A stretch of DNA of 64,000 nt from Lysinibacillus irui (GCF_028877475.1 NZ_CP113527.1:1357501-1421500); one strand, 5' to 3'. Positions 1 through 8,766 are shown, counted from the first letter of the stretch. The notes: a model not told the origin generated them from the letters alone. Program-made: numbers and translations.

Positions 1-1
1 A

Positions 2-343
2 ACAGATGTCACACAAATTGAAATTGCCGAAAATACAATGATATTTTATAGGAATGGAGAAGTTGTTACAGGTACATATGTGTATGATGGATATGAGATT
101 TTAACATATGACAAAGGTAATCGTGGCGTTCGCTATATATTCAAGCAAACAGATGAAAATTCACAAGCGCCAACATATGTACAATTTAGTGACCATATTA
201 TTTCAGATCAAGCATCAACACATTTTCATATTTACTTTGGTGATGATCGTGCAGAGCTGTTAGAGGAGCTGGATAATTGGCCCACATTTTATCCGAAATC
301 ATTAACAGGGGAGGAAATTGCTGAGGAAATGGAGGCTCATTAG
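2..343 (+). CDS. ZinT-domain zinc-binding protein, C-terminal part (5' end outside window)
   Basis: The reading frame is open to the left edge, so the gene is truncated; an internal ATG at 38 is not a credible start. The visible 113 residues match the C-terminal half of ZinT/YodA: a YVQFSDHII block, the zinc-ligand region HFHIYFGDD and the DNWPTFYP signature, ending in EEMEAH. ZinT domains bind Zn(II) outside the membrane and pass it to the ZnuABC/AdcABC importer. In many Firmicutes this domain is the tail of the AdcA substrate-binding protein, so this may be either AdcA or a stand-alone ZinT; the missing 5' part decides. Confidence 0.88.
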   Translation, partial: TDVTQIEIAENTMIFYRNGEVVTGTYVYDGYEILTYDKGNRGVRYIFKQTDENSQAPTYVQFSDHIISDQASTHFHIYFGDDRAELLEELDNWPTFYPKSLTGEEIAEEMEAH

Positions 344-665
344 TAGTAAATAGACACGAGGTTTCTGGAAGTCATTAAAATAATGGTTTCCATCGAAGTT
401 GAAAATCATTTGTTTTAAAATTACTATATACGATAAAACAGGCTGGAGCCAGCATTTTTTTTCCCATGTTTTATCCGTTAGAAGTAAGACTACTCGAAAT
501 GTAAATGCTTTCTAATTGGAAGTATGATTGATCACAAAATACACATTATAACCAATAAATACCTCCCAGGTTATTAGATTACTTAGGGAGGTATTTATTA
601 ATCTGACTTTATAGATAGCTGTTTCGACAGAGGGGAAGACTTGGTACATATTCTATTAACTAATT
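344..665. other. Intergenic region with an inverted repeat
   Basis: No gene is apparent between the zinc-binding protein and the converging ABC permease. A short GC-rich hairpin at 442-453 followed by eight T could end the zinc gene. At 554-567 and 586-599 there is a perfect 14-bp inverted repeat with an 18-nt loop; it lacks a clean T run and may act as a bidirectional terminator between convergent genes. Confidence 0.5.
554..599. terminator. Perfect 14-bp inverted repeat, possible bidirectional terminator
   Basis: Arms 554-567 and 586-599 are exactly complementary around an 18-nt loop. The position between convergent genes supports a terminator role, but there is no strong U tract on either side. 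Confidence 0.45.
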
Positions 666-1541
666 TTATTTATATTTTCTTTTGAAAAGCATGATAGACG
701 CAGCTGCTAGTATGATAGTTGTGCTGACTATAATGAAAAAACTAGTTGACGTACTAAGTATATTTCCATGAAGGTCATAGATGATGCCATAATTGATTTT
801 ATAATCCTCAACATAGGTAGTTGGCACACCATCAAATACTTGAGCAATAGAGCCTTCCATAAAAGCATTTCGTAATAATAATGTTGTATGACTAATAGGG
901 AAGTACATAATTAAATTTTGAGCAAAGTTTGGTAGTGCGCCTAGTGGTACATAGACACCACATAGAAATCCGAGTACTGTCCCGACGATTGTTCCTAATG
1001 TTGAGAAAGCACTTTGTGTTGAAACAAATAGCGAAAGGAATAAGTTAAAGACACTTGCAAGTAAGACAGCTAAAAATAAAATGCTGATGACTTGAACAAA
1101 ACTTTGGAAGCTAAGAAGCTCACCACCGGTTGCTACAATAAATATCTCGCAGCCAATTAGGGCGATAAAGGTAAAAATACTTCCGATAATCAGTGCATTA
1201 ACTACATAGCTCATCTGTATAGTGGCACGGGAAAGAGGAGCTGTTAAAAAATCCGCCTGCGTTTTGGATTCCTGATCCTTTACGGCAATGCCATATGCCC
1301 CAAGTGTAGTAGTAACAGCAATCATGGACAGTAATCCTGCTACAAGCCATTCATTGACAAGGGTAATTAATTCCGGTGTCGCTTCGGTTATTTGTTCAAT
1401 GGCATCAATTTGCATCTTTTGGAGAAATACAGCGTAGAGCACAATGACAATCAGGACTGATAGTAGCGAAAAAAAGACTTGAGTCTTATCTCGCCTAAAT
1501 ACTTTACTATTACGCTGGACTAAAGTTAACAATGCTTCCAC
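666..1541 (-). CDS. ABC-2 type exporter permease
   Basis: 291 residues with a cytoplasmic N-terminus, a first membrane helix at about 24-41 (FFSLLSVLIVIVLYAVFL), a long extracytoplasmic loop, and a cluster of further helices between about 65 and 250, with a last one before the KRKYK tail. This is the usual layout of ABC-2 permeases of the DrrB/YhgE type. Translation starts at GTG 1541, whose G is shared with the TAG stop of the ATPase gene (TAGTG), with AGGAGG nine bases upstream. It pairs with the ATPase at 1541-2461 to form an exporter; the substrate cannot be read from sequence. Last gene of the LytTR operon. Confidence 0.9.
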   Translation of the reverse strand: MEALLTLVQRNSKVFRRDKTQVFFSLLSVLIVIVLYAVFLQKMQIDAIEQITEATPELITLVNEWLVAGLLSMIAVTTTLGAYGIAVKDQESKTQADFLTAPLSRATIQMSYVVNALIIGSIFTFIALIGCEIFIVATGGELLSFQSFVQVISILFLAVLLASVFNLFLSLFVSTQSAFSTLGTIVGTVLGFLCGVYVPLGALPNFAQNLIMYFPISHTTLLLRNAFMEGSIAQVFDGVPTTYVEDYKINYGIIYDLHGNILSTSTSFFIIVSTTIILAAASIMLFKRKYK

Positions 1542-2461
1542 TAAGCTACATCCTCCTCTGCCATTATGTGAATAAAGACATCATCCATAGACCCTTTAAT
1601 GACCTCGAAGGAGGAAATAAGTGGCTCAGCCTTTTTTAATAGGGAGAGCGCTTCTAGAGTAGAATCCAAACGGATCGTATAGATGTTCTGTTTTTCGGTG
1701 TAGGGAATGGCAAGCTCTTCAAGCCATTTGACGCCATCTATAGGATGCTTGAAAACAAGGGCCATTGAATCATAAGTATACTTAGTCTTTAACGCATCAG
1801 GAGTCCCTTGTGCGACAATTTTCCCTTGTTTTAGGACAACAACTTGATGGGCGACTGCAGCTTCCTCCATATAATGTGTTGTTAAAAAAACGGTCATATT
1901 GGTTTCAAGTTGAAGCTGCTTAATGGCCTGCCAAACAAATTGTCTTGTTTGAGGGTCTAGTCCTGTGGTCGGTTCGTCTAGAAATAGAATTTGAGGACGA
2001 TGAATAAGAGCGCGAGCGATATCAGCTCGTCTTTTTTGTCCTCCAGATAATGTTCCATATTTGTGCTTGTCAATATCTTCTAAATGTAAATACGTAGAGA
2101 TAAATTGATAGTTTTCGGCAAGCTGTTTTTTCGATAAACCGTATGTTCTGCCTCGATGTAAAATGTTTTCACGCACTGTTAATCGCTCATCTAATAAATT
2201 TTGTTGGAATACAACGCCGATCGATTTACGGATATCCGCATTTTGATTGCTTGCATCAAGCGTGAAACCATTAATGGTTACTTGACCACTGGATTTTTTT
2301 AATAATGTACATAGAATCTCAATTGTTGTTGATTTTCCGGCACCATTAGCACCTAAAAAAGCGAAGAGCGTGCCTTGTTCAACTGTAAATGAAATGCCTT
2401 TGACTGCTTGATGTTCACCATATTGTTTACATAAATTTTCAACTTCTATCGCAAGGGTCAT
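1541..2461 (-). CDS. ABC transporter ATP-binding protein (DrrA-type exporter)
   Basis: 306 residues. Walker A GANGAGKST at about 37-45, signature LSGGQKRR at about 138, Walker B ILFLDEPTTGLDP, and an H-loop (TTHYMEEA). A C-terminal extension of about 90 residues is typical of the DrrA/CcmA group that energises ABC-2 exporters. It overlaps the permease gene by one base and follows the DUF3021 gene after 5 bases, so the operon is transcribed from the LytTR gene. Function inferred: export of a drug, lipid or peptide under LytTR control. Confidence 0.92.
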   Translation of the reverse strand: MTLAIEVENLCKQYGEHQAVKGISFTVEQGTLFAFLGANGAGKSTTIEILCTLLKKSSGQVTINGFTLDASNQNADIRKSIGVVFQQNLLDERLTVRENILHRGRTYGLSKKQLAENYQFISTYLHLEDIDKHKYGTLSGGQKRRADIARALIHRPQILFLDEPTTGLDPQTRQFVWQAIKQLQLETNMTVFLTTHYMEEAAVAHQVVVLKQGKIVAQGTPDALKTKYTYDSMALVFKHPIDGVKWLEELAIPYTEKQNIYTIRLDSTLEALSLLKKAEPLISSFEVIKGSMDDVFIHIMAEEDVA

Positions 2462-2466
2462 CTAGG

Positions 2467-2868
2467 CTAATCCTTTCTCTTTTGAATTTCTTGATTCATT
2501 TTTTCAATATCATTTAATTGAAGAACATAGAGAATACACCAAACAATCAAGTAAATAATGGCTTCTGCGATCAGTACATACCATACACCGGAATCAAACC
2601 AATGACCAAAATAGCCCGCGGTTAATACACATGCTGTCACCGCTACTAAATGCAATAGAAGCTGTATCGTAAAAGGCAATGGCTCAATATCAAAAATGAT
2701 GGATAGCAGTCCAATTGCAATGCCAAGAATGGCTGCGATAATAATTTGTTCTAGTAACTCTGTACCTAATGCAACTTCATTGCTTGATAGGAGGCTTAAC
2801 GTGACTAAAATGTACGAAGAGCTAAGTGAAATGAGTAGTCCAATAATCATCATGCGTAAGTACCTCAT
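2467..2868 (-). CDS. DUF3021 family membrane protein
   Basis: 133 residues, four predicted membrane helices and a charged C-terminal tail (EKMNQEIQKRKD). DUF3021 proteins are typically found next to LytTR regulators and are thought to modulate them. I chose ATG 2868 because GGGAGGG lies nine bases upstream and it follows the regulator's TAG stop by one base; the longer TTG start at 2886 has no such site. Its position between a LytTR gene and an ABC exporter supports a sensory or inhibitory membrane partner role (inference). Confidence 0.85.
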   Translation of the reverse strand: MRYLRMMIIGLLISLSSSYILVTLSLLSSNEVALGTELLEQIIIAAILGIAIGLLSIIFDIEPLPFTIQLLLHLVAVTACVLTAGYFGHWFDSGVWYVLIAEAIIYLIVWCILYVLQLNDIEKMNQEIQKRKD

Positions 2869-2869
2869 G

Positions 2870-3319
2870 CTATGAATCCCTCCCAATACCTAAGTGTCGC
2901 TTTAATTCTTTTAAATATTTTCGACTGACATGAATGGCTACGTCATTTTCAAGAAGGAGTTGTGTTGTACCGATTTTGCCCATTTGAATGGAAGAAATTT
3001 TTTGAATATTAACAAGGGTGGATTTACTTACTCGTACAAAGTCTTTCGCTAGCTGTGCCTCTAGCTCATATAATTTTCGCTTTGACTCAAATTCATGTTC
3101 ATCCGTTTGCAAAAATACTTTGGCATCCTCTGCGTAAATGGAATAAATTTCAGAGATTTTTAGTAGATGAATTTCTTGTTGAAAATATCCATCTAGCATA
3201 GTAGTTTGGGATGCTTGCAGCTGTTTCATCAGTCTTTCAATTTGTTCGTTATATTCCTTGGCGTGTATATGAACCTCTGTTTCTTCAAGTTCATGATTGA
3301 TGGTTAGATGAATTTTCAT
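2870..3319 (-). CDS. LytTR-family transcriptional regulator
   Basis: 149 residues. The first 45 form a short N-terminal segment without a receiver domain; residues about 50-145 are a LytTR DNA-binding domain (ISEIYSIYAEDAKVFLQT, RVSKSTLVNIQKI, VSRKYLKELKRHLG). It is thus a one-component LytTR regulator of the type that pairs with DUF3021. The ribosome binding site is inside a 12-bp perfect palindrome (AGGAGGCCTCCT, 3321-3332), which could limit its own translation. First gene of a four-gene operon ending at 666. Confidence 0.92.
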   Translation of the reverse strand: MKIHLTINHELEETEVHIHAKEYNEQIERLMKQLQASQTTMLDGYFQQEIHLLKISEIYSIYAEDAKVFLQTDEHEFESKRKLYELEAQLAKDFVRVSKSTLVNIQKISSIQMGKIGTTQLLLENDVAIHVSRKYLKELKRHLGIGRDS

Positions 3320-3537
3320 AGGAGGCCTCCTTTATTCTCCGGTTGGAGAAACGCTGAATCAAGTAATACTAATGTAGCATAGAAAATTTTAGTCAGGATA
3401 AATTGTTGGATAAGAGGTTAAATTTCCTCCATAACAGGTTCTTTTTTAGCAATAGCAGACAGCTCAAAGTCAGTCTGGTAGAAAAAAGGGGTAATAAAGG
3501 TCATAATAGGCTTATCCAGTTGTAAGGGGTTGCTAAA

Positions 3538-4566
3538 ATGTTTGTTTTTGATAAACATATGCTTATCACATTATGTATTGGCCTCATCGGCGCTGTTGTT
3601 TTTCAGTTATTACATATTCCTATGCCTTGGCTATTAGGTGCGATTACAGCGGTGCTCATTGTACAATTGTCAACTAATGTACAATTGAAATGGCATCATT
3701 ATTTCCGTAATTTTGGTTTAATTGTAGCCGGATATTCTATCGGCTATGCCTTTACACCGGAGGCCGTTCAGGATATTAAGCTCTTTTTAGGGAGCATGAT
3801 CCTTTTAAATGTGTTATTTATTGTGCTATTTTTCGCTGTGAGTCTTCTTGTAGCCAAACGTACAGATATAGATTTTGCTACTGCTCTGACATGCTGTGTA
3901 CCAGGGGGAATGTCACAGGTTGTAGCATTTGCGGAGGAGCAAGGAAATATGGATATGGCTGTCATCACCTTTTTTCAAATCCTTCGTGTTCTTTTAATCG
4001 TTGGCTTTGTGCCATTAATGGTGGCAGGCGCTGGTAGCAATAGCTCCCTTATTGAGGGAACATATTCATGGAGCCTTGTTGCTATCCTCGTTGTTTGTGG
4101 ACTAGCTGGGTGGCTTGCTCAAAAGCTTAAAATTCCAACAGGTTATATGCTTGGTCCAGTGTTTTTATTGATGGGCATTAATATGGCTGGGATAGAAGTG
4201 CCTAAATTGCCATTATCCCTTTTGCATATTGCTCAACTAATGATAGGTATTTATATTGGATTACTTTTGAAAAAAGAGGATTTACATTTATCAAAGGAGC
4301 ATATTTTTTATGCCTTTGTATCAGCAGGCATTTTTATCGGCGCAGCCTACGGGTTAACATTTATTATGACTAGTTTGTATAAGCTCGATTTTAGGACAGG
4401 CTTTTTAAGCGTTGTACCAGGTGGGCTAGATCAAATGGGGATTATCGCTGCTTCTGTACACGCAAATGTCACGATTGTTACGGCTTTCCAATTATTTCGT
4501 GTATTAGTGGTCTCGGTTTTCCTTGTGCCTGTGGTGAAAATGTTTGTGAAAAAAGCGAAAACATGA
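3538..4566 (+). CDS. AbrB family permease (ammonia-monooxygenase-like membrane protein)
   Basis: 342 residues in two homologous halves, each with about five membrane helices and each with a VPGG(M/L) loop motif (CCVPGGMSQVVAFAEEQG and SVVPGGLDQMGIIA). This is the AbrB/TIGR03082 duplication family, often mis-named putative ammonia monooxygenase; its transported substrate is not established. It is not related to the transition-state regulator AbrB. AAGGGG precedes the ATG. A terminator begins at its stop codon, so it is monocistronic. Confidence 0.88.
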   Translation: MFVFDKHMLITLCIGLIGAVVFQLLHIPMPWLLGAITAVLIVQLSTNVQLKWHHYFRNFGLIVAGYSIGYAFTPEAVQDIKLFLGSMILLNVLFIVLFFAVSLLVAKRTDIDFATALTCCVPGGMSQVVAFAEEQGNMDMAVITFFQILRVLLIVGFVPLMVAGAGSNSSLIEGTYSWSLVAILVVCGLAGWLAQKLKIPTGYMLGPVFLLMGINMAGIEVPKLPLSLLHIAQLMIGIYIGLLLKKEDLHLSKEHIFYAFVSAGIFIGAAYGLTFIMTSLYKLDFRTGFLSVVPGGLDQMGIIAASVHANVTIVTAFQLFRVLVVSVFLVPVVKMFVKKAKT

Positions 4567-4600
4567 GGGAGAGGGTAATGACCCATCCTTCATGTTTTTT
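4558..4600 (+). terminator. Rho-independent terminator of the AbrB-family permease
   Basis: An imperfect stem (AAACATGA ... TCATGTTT with internal GGGT/ACCC) followed by a T run; the left arm overlaps the stop codon. Confidence 0.8.
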
Positions 4601-4665
4601 TAATTGTTCGAGCATCTAGTGTCAATGATGCCATGTAACATGGAAAAATTTAATAAATTTAACCC

Positions 4666-4694
4666 TTTCCAAATAATCTGAATAATGTTATGAT
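4666..4694 (+). promoter_or_regulatory. Candidate sigma-A promoter of the ABC-F leader
   Basis: TTTCCA at 4666-4671 and TATGAT at 4689-4694 are 17 bases apart and would start a transcript about 25 bases before the leader peptide start. The -35 match is only partial. Confidence 0.5.
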
Positions 4695-4727
4695 ACAAAT
4701 AACTATGACGAACGGAGGTGAAAAGGA

Positions 4728-4868
4728 ATGAATAAAAACGCTACGAAAACATGTGTAAAAGTGGATACAGCTATGTATTTTGCACGTGTAATTACTTTTG
4801 ATTTTGCTAACAACGGGATAGGTCTGTCCATTTTTAAGCAAAATCAAATAACAAACGTAGCGAATTAA
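4728..4868 (+). CDS. Candidate 46-residue leader peptide of the ABC-F gene
   Basis: A short frame starting MNKNATKTCVKVD and ending QNQITNVAN, preceded by a very strong site (GGAGGTG, seven bases before ATG 4728). It lies between a promoter-like sequence and an intrinsic terminator that precedes an ABC-F ATPase. Two nested inverted repeats lie within it: 4739-4745 with 4856-4862 (7 bp) and 4797-4808 with 4837-4848 (12 bp, perfect). This is the arrangement of drug-inducible leader peptides in which ribosome stalling changes RNA folding. I do not recognise the peptide sequence itself. Confidence 0.6.
   Translation: MNKNATKTCVKVDTAMYFARVITFDFANNGIGLSIFKQNQITNVAN
4797..4848 (+). promoter_or_regulatory. 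Inverted repeat inside the leader frame
   Basis: A perfect 12-bp inverted repeat (4797-4808 / 4837-4848) with a 28-nt loop, enclosed by a second 7-bp repeat (4739-4745 / 4856-4862). Ribosome position on the leader frame would decide whether it forms. Confidence 0.6.
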
Positions 4869-4898
4869 CCATTCTTTTTCACAAATGTAAATGAGAAG

Positions 4899-4928
4899 AA
4901 GACTGCTTGTTAATGAGCAGTCTTTTTT
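4899..4928 (+). terminator. Intrinsic terminator/attenuator before the ABC-F gene
   Basis: A perfect 9-bp stem (AAGACTGCT / AGCAGTCTT) with an 8-nt loop and T6 tail. It is downstream of the leader frame and only 45 bases before the ATPase start, so it would block that gene unless read through. Confidence 0.85.
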
Positions 4929-4972
4929 GTGTTTAAAAGATGTTTTCGCACGTTTCATTGGAGGAAAAAACG

Positions 4973-6775
4973 ATGCAAATGAAAGCTGAACAAATACAAA
5001 AAATTATGGGTGGAAATATATTATTTGAAAATTTACAGCTTGAGGTCAATAGCGGTGAACATGTGGCCATTGTTGGCGTGAACGGAAGTGGAAAAACTAC
5101 TCTATTACAGCTATTGGCAGGCGTAGATATACCGGATAAGGGACGTATTATCAAAAGTAAAGATGCCACAATTGGCTACTTACATCAAATCCCGCAATAT
5201 CCACTACATGCTGTGCAAGAAGTACTGGAGGAGGCATTTGCGGATATTTATGCTTTAAAGGCTAAAATGACGGCACTTGAGCAAGAGATGCAGTCGGCTG
5301 TAACAGATAAAATACTGCTACAATACGGGCAAGTTCAGGAGCAGTTTATGTTACTAGGGGGATATGAAGTAGAAGCACAGTTGGCAATGATTGCAAATGG
5401 ACTTGGCATTACAGATATGCTGGATCAGCCTTTTAGTAGCTTAAGTGGTGGAGAAAAAACAAAGGTGATGCTTGGGCAAATTTTATTAAAAAGGCCTTCG
5501 ATTTTATTACTGGACGAACCAACAAACCATCTTGATATGCAAGCAATTGAATGGCTGGAACACTATGTGCGAAATTTTGATGGCATTGTTATTGTCGTTT
5601 CTCATGACCGACATTTTATGAATCAAATAGCACATAAAATTATTGAAATTGAGGATGGAGAGGCATTCACATATAACGGTAATTATGATGCCTTTATGGC
5701 TCAAAAAGAGGCGAAGATTGAACAGCAGTTTGCTGACTATGAAGAGCAGCAAAAGAAAATTAAAAAAATGCAGGAAACGATAAAACGATTAAAGCAGTGG
5801 GCGAATGAAGCAAACCCACCCAATGCCTCCATGCATCGACGTGCTAAAAGTATGGAGAAAGCATTAGCGCGCATTGAGCGAGTGAAGAAGCCGATCACTA
5901 AAAAGAAAATGAATTTAGCTCTCACGATGGCTGAACGCAGTGGTAAAGAGGTGGTGCACCTACAGGCTATTCATCACGGATATGATAAACCTTTATTCAA
6001 GGACAGCAACCTTGCCGTCTATTTTGGGGAAAGGGTAGCCATTGTTGGGAGCAACGGTAGTGGGAAATCAACTTTATTAAAAATGATAGTAGGAGAAATT
6101 GTACCCAATCGTGGTGTCTGCCATATCGGTAGTAATGTGAAATTCGGCTATCTATCTCAGCAGTTTGAACATCATAATCCTACTATTCGTTTAATTGATG
6201 CCTTCCGAGAGAGTGTCGCAGTGTCCGAGGCTGAAGCACGTCATATTCTCGCACGATTTTTGTTCTATGGCTATGATGTCTTTAAAAAAGTGAAGGATTT
6301 AAGTGGCGGAGAAAAAATGCGCTTACGCCTGGCACAATTAATGCATGAGGATATTAATGTATTGATATTAGATGAGCCGACCAACCATTTGGATATTGAA
6401 GCAAGAGAGGTATTGGAAGAGACACTGGAATCCTTTGAGGGGACTATTCTTGGTGTGTCACATGACCGCTATTTCCTACAGAAGATCTTTGCGAAAACGG
6501 CGTGGATTGAGGATCAAGTCATTCATGTTTTTGAGGGAGATTATGAATGGGCAAGACAAAAGAGACAGGAATTTTCCAAGAAAAAAGTGGTTGAAAAAGA
6601 AATACTCGCAAAAGTGCAGCCAGCAAAGAAAGAGCTTTCGATTGACCAACAAATTGAAAAAATAGAGGCAAAACTACAGGAACCTTCGCTTGCAACAGAG
6701 CAACGACAGAAGCTTGAAAAGCAATTAGAGGAGTTATATGAACGTTGGATGGAAGAGGGGACAGGAAATGCTTAA
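4973..6775 (+). CDS. ABC-F subfamily ATPase, probable ribosome protection protein
   Basis: 600 residues with two nucleotide-binding domains and no membrane helices. Domain 1 has Walker A GVNGSGKTT and signature LSGGEKTK; domain 2 has GSNGSGKST and LSGGEKMR; both have LLDEPTNHLD/LILDEPTNHLD Walker B motifs. The inter-domain linker (about residues 240-320) is long, basic and helical, and the last 70 residues form a coiled coil. ABC-F proteins of this kind act on the ribosome and include MLS/pleuromutilin protection factors. ATG 4973 has GGAGG eight bases upstream; the in-frame ATG at 4940 lies against the terminator tail and lacks a site. The leader and attenuator upstream favour an antibiotic-inducible factor (inference). 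The GNAT gene overlaps its 3' end. Confidence 0.88.
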   Translation: MQMKAEQIQKIMGGNILFENLQLEVNSGEHVAIVGVNGSGKTTLLQLLAGVDIPDKGRIIKSKDATIGYLHQIPQYPLHAVQEVLEEAFADIYALKAKMTALEQEMQSAVTDKILLQYGQVQEQFMLLGGYEVEAQLAMIANGLGITDMLDQPFSSLSGGEKTKVMLGQILLKRPSILLLDEPTNHLDMQAIEWLEHYVRNFDGIVIVVSHDRHFMNQIAHKIIEIEDGEAFTYNGNYDAFMAQKEAKIEQQFADYEEQQKKIKKMQETIKRLKQWANEANPPNASMHRRAKSMEKALARIERVKKPITKKKMNLALTMAERSGKEVVHLQAIHHGYDKPLFKDSNLAVYFGERVAIVGSNGSGKSTLLKMIVGEIVPNRGVCHIGSNVKFGYLSQQFEHHNPTIRLIDAFRESVAVSEAEARHILARFLFYGYDVFKKVKDLSGGEKMRLRLAQLMHEDINVLILDEPTNHLDIEAREVLEETLESFEGTILGVSHDRYFLQKIFAKTAWIEDQVIHVFEGDYEWARQKRQEFSKKKVVEKEILAKVQPAKKELSIDQQIEKIEAKLQEPSLATEQRQKLEKQLEELYERWMEEGTGNA

Positions 6776-7559
6776 TTTAGAACGTATTATGCAACTTGAT
6801 ATCGATTATTTAAAGAGTTTTAGTGAGATGGAAGAATGGAAAGAGGGAGCCTTATTTTACAATAAGACAATCCCAACCTATTATGATGCAAATCATGCAC
6901 ATATTTGGAGAAAGATTGATCATCCCGATGCTTTTTTGCAAGACATAAAGGATTTTTATCAATCAAAGTCACTGATCCCGCGGATGTATCTATACAACGT
7001 GGAAGACAATCATTCTTGTCTCGATGCACTAGAGAAGAACGGATTCCAATATGAAGATTTTCAGGATGATATCCAGTGTTGGAATGGTGAGTATGTGCAA
7101 CTAACGCCTAATCCTGCGATTCAAATTGAACGGGTAACAGATACGAATATGGAGGAAGCATTATCAATAGAAATGAGCATTTCTGCATTTGGGGAGCCTA
7201 CTCTAATTAAACAGGCATTTGAGCAAACCTATCATTCACCAAACTTTACGTACTATTTATTAAAACTTGGTGGTGTGGCTTGTTGCACAGCAAATATATT
7301 TATCTCAGGAAATCAAGGACGGATTGAGAGTGTCGCAACGCTTGAAAGCTATCGAGGACGTGGCCTAATCGGCTATATATTGCAGCATATCCAACAACAA
7401 TCAGTAAAGCTCGGACTAGAGTATCTTTGGATTTTACCGATTAGTGAGCAGGTTGCGAAAGTCTATGCCAAAGCAAACTTTAAATCAGTCGGCACTATTA
7501 CATCCATTCATGCCTTTACAGAAGGTAAAAGCATTAAAGAAATACGACAAGACGCCTAA
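6768..7559 (+). CDS. GNAT family N-acetyltransferase
   Basis: 263 residues. The N-terminal half has no recognised motif; the C-terminal half (about 115-260) has a GNAT fold, with the acetyl-CoA loop SYRGRGLIGYIL near residue 190. ATG 6768 lies inside the end of the ABC-F gene (8-bp overlap), so the two are translationally coupled. If the ABC-F protein is a resistance factor, this enzyme could be a second, drug-modifying arm, but the acceptor is unknown. A terminator follows at once. Confidence 0.85.
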   Translation: MLNLERIMQLDIDYLKSFSEMEEWKEGALFYNKTIPTYYDANHAHIWRKIDHPDAFLQDIKDFYQSKSLIPRMYLYNVEDNHSCLDALEKNGFQYEDFQDDIQCWNGEYVQLTPNPAIQIERVTDTNMEEALSIEMSISAFGEPTLIKQAFEQTYHSPNFTYYLLKLGGVACCTANIFISGNQGRIESVATLESYRGRGLIGYILQHIQQQSVKLGLEYLWILPISEQVAKVYAKANFKSVGTITSIHAFTEGKSIKEIRQDA

Positions 7560-7569
7560 ATCAATTAAT

Positions 7570-7617
7570 CGTCGCCCATTTCCTGTGAAACTCACAAGGA
7601 ATTGGGTGACGTTTTTT
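7570..7617 (+). terminator. Rho-independent terminator after ABC-F/GNAT
   Basis: A long stem (CGTCGCCCA ... TGGGTGACG, with TTCCTGTG/CACAAGGAA inside) and T6. Confidence 0.9.
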
Positions 7618-8029
7618 AGAACGTTACTTGCCAGTTAAGATTACAGGTTGCTTGGAAGGAAGAATGCTTTAAAATATAATCAGCAATTAGCTCTGTCATG
7701 TCGAATTGTATTTCCTTTACCACATAGGGGCCCATTTAATTTTTGCGACGAACGCCTACAAATGGTCACAGGTAGGCTCTATTTTATTGGCGCTTGTTAT
7801 TCTTTCTAGTCGTGGAATATGTTTCGAATCGTGTACGAATCAAGCTTGTAAAGGGGTAAGTCTTGATTTCTGAAAAATAGTAAAGTCCTGAATAGTATAC
7901 TATTCGGGATTTTTGATTTATTCTTAAAAAGAAGGATTTTCAATTATTAAAAGTTTTTTACTTGAAAAATTACCGTATTCGATTTATTGTCTTTAGAGAT
8001 ACTTGTTTAATGGACTTGGAGGATATGGA
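7618..8029. other. Intergenic region with two palindromic elements
   Basis: No credible gene. An inverted repeat GCCTAC/GTAGGC (about 7756-7779) is followed by TCTATTTTA. At about 7892-7917 a palindrome centred on AATAGTATACTATT continues into GGGATTTTTG and resembles a terminator. The latter is close upstream of the next gene and may be a read-out block or attenuator. Confidence 0.45.
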
Positions 8030-8764
8030 ATGCACGGAATTTATATATGCTATAATGTCTCAAAAGAAACCCCAGCAGCACAATGGCCCAAAAAAATGGA
8101 TGCATTTGCGTATGTTCAACGAGGAAAACCACAACAAGACAATGACAACTTGCTGTCAATAGAAGAGCTAAAAAGCCATGCTATTCGCTATATTAAAAGC
8201 TTAAAAGATAATGCAAGTGTCCATTTAGTAGAGCAACGCAACGGCGAAATTGAGCATTTTGATCGACGCTATATGGAATCCTTAAAATTAAAGGAAAGCA
8301 TCGATTCACAGCTTATTAATTTAGAAGAAATCCGTTTATTATTGCAATTAATGAATGTCTTGAATTTATCGCATGCATTCGGTGAAAATGCTGGAAAGCT
8401 CTTACGTCAAATTACTCCATATGCAAAAGAGGTAGAGCATCCAACATTCCAAACTACTCGTGTTGAGCGACATTTTTATTCGGAATTAATAGAACAAATA
8501 GAAATGGTGTATGTTCGAATTATGCGACAACACAACCCATCTACAACGGAAATGCAGCAATCAGAAAAGCTTTGGACAACAGTCTGTGAGCAAGCAATAG
8601 AAAAGGTAGAGGCACGAATTGAACGTCTATCATCAATCAAATTAAAACATGAGAAAAATTTGCTAGAGTTTAGTCACTTAAAACAGCAAAATATCGAGGC
8701 AAAGGAACGCTTAGATCTAGCTGTTAATGAACTGGATGAAATTTTAAATGTATTAGAATCTTAA
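8030..8764 (+). CDS. Hypothetical protein, helical/coiled coil
   Basis: 244 residues, no signal peptide, no membrane helix, no family I recognise. From about residue 80 it is predicted helical and rich in E, K, L and Q (heptad-like stretches at the C-terminus: LKLKHEKNLLEFSHLKQQN, KERLDLAVNELDEILN). I chose ATG 8030 because GGAGG lies seven bases upstream; a TTG at 8003 would add nine residues without a site. A strong terminator follows, so it is monocistronic. Confidence 0.7.
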   Translation: MHGIYICYNVSKETPAAQWPKKMDAFAYVQRGKPQQDNDNLLSIEELKSHAIRYIKSLKDNASVHLVEQRNGEIEHFDRRYMESLKLKESIDSQLINLEEIRLLLQLMNVLNLSHAFGENAGKLLRQITPYAKEVEHPTFQTTRVERHFYSELIEQIEMVYVRIMRQHNPSTTEMQQSEKLWTTVCEQAIEKVEARIERLSSIKLKHEKNLLEFSHLKQQNIEAKERLDLAVNELDEILNVLES

Positions 8765-8766
8765 AA

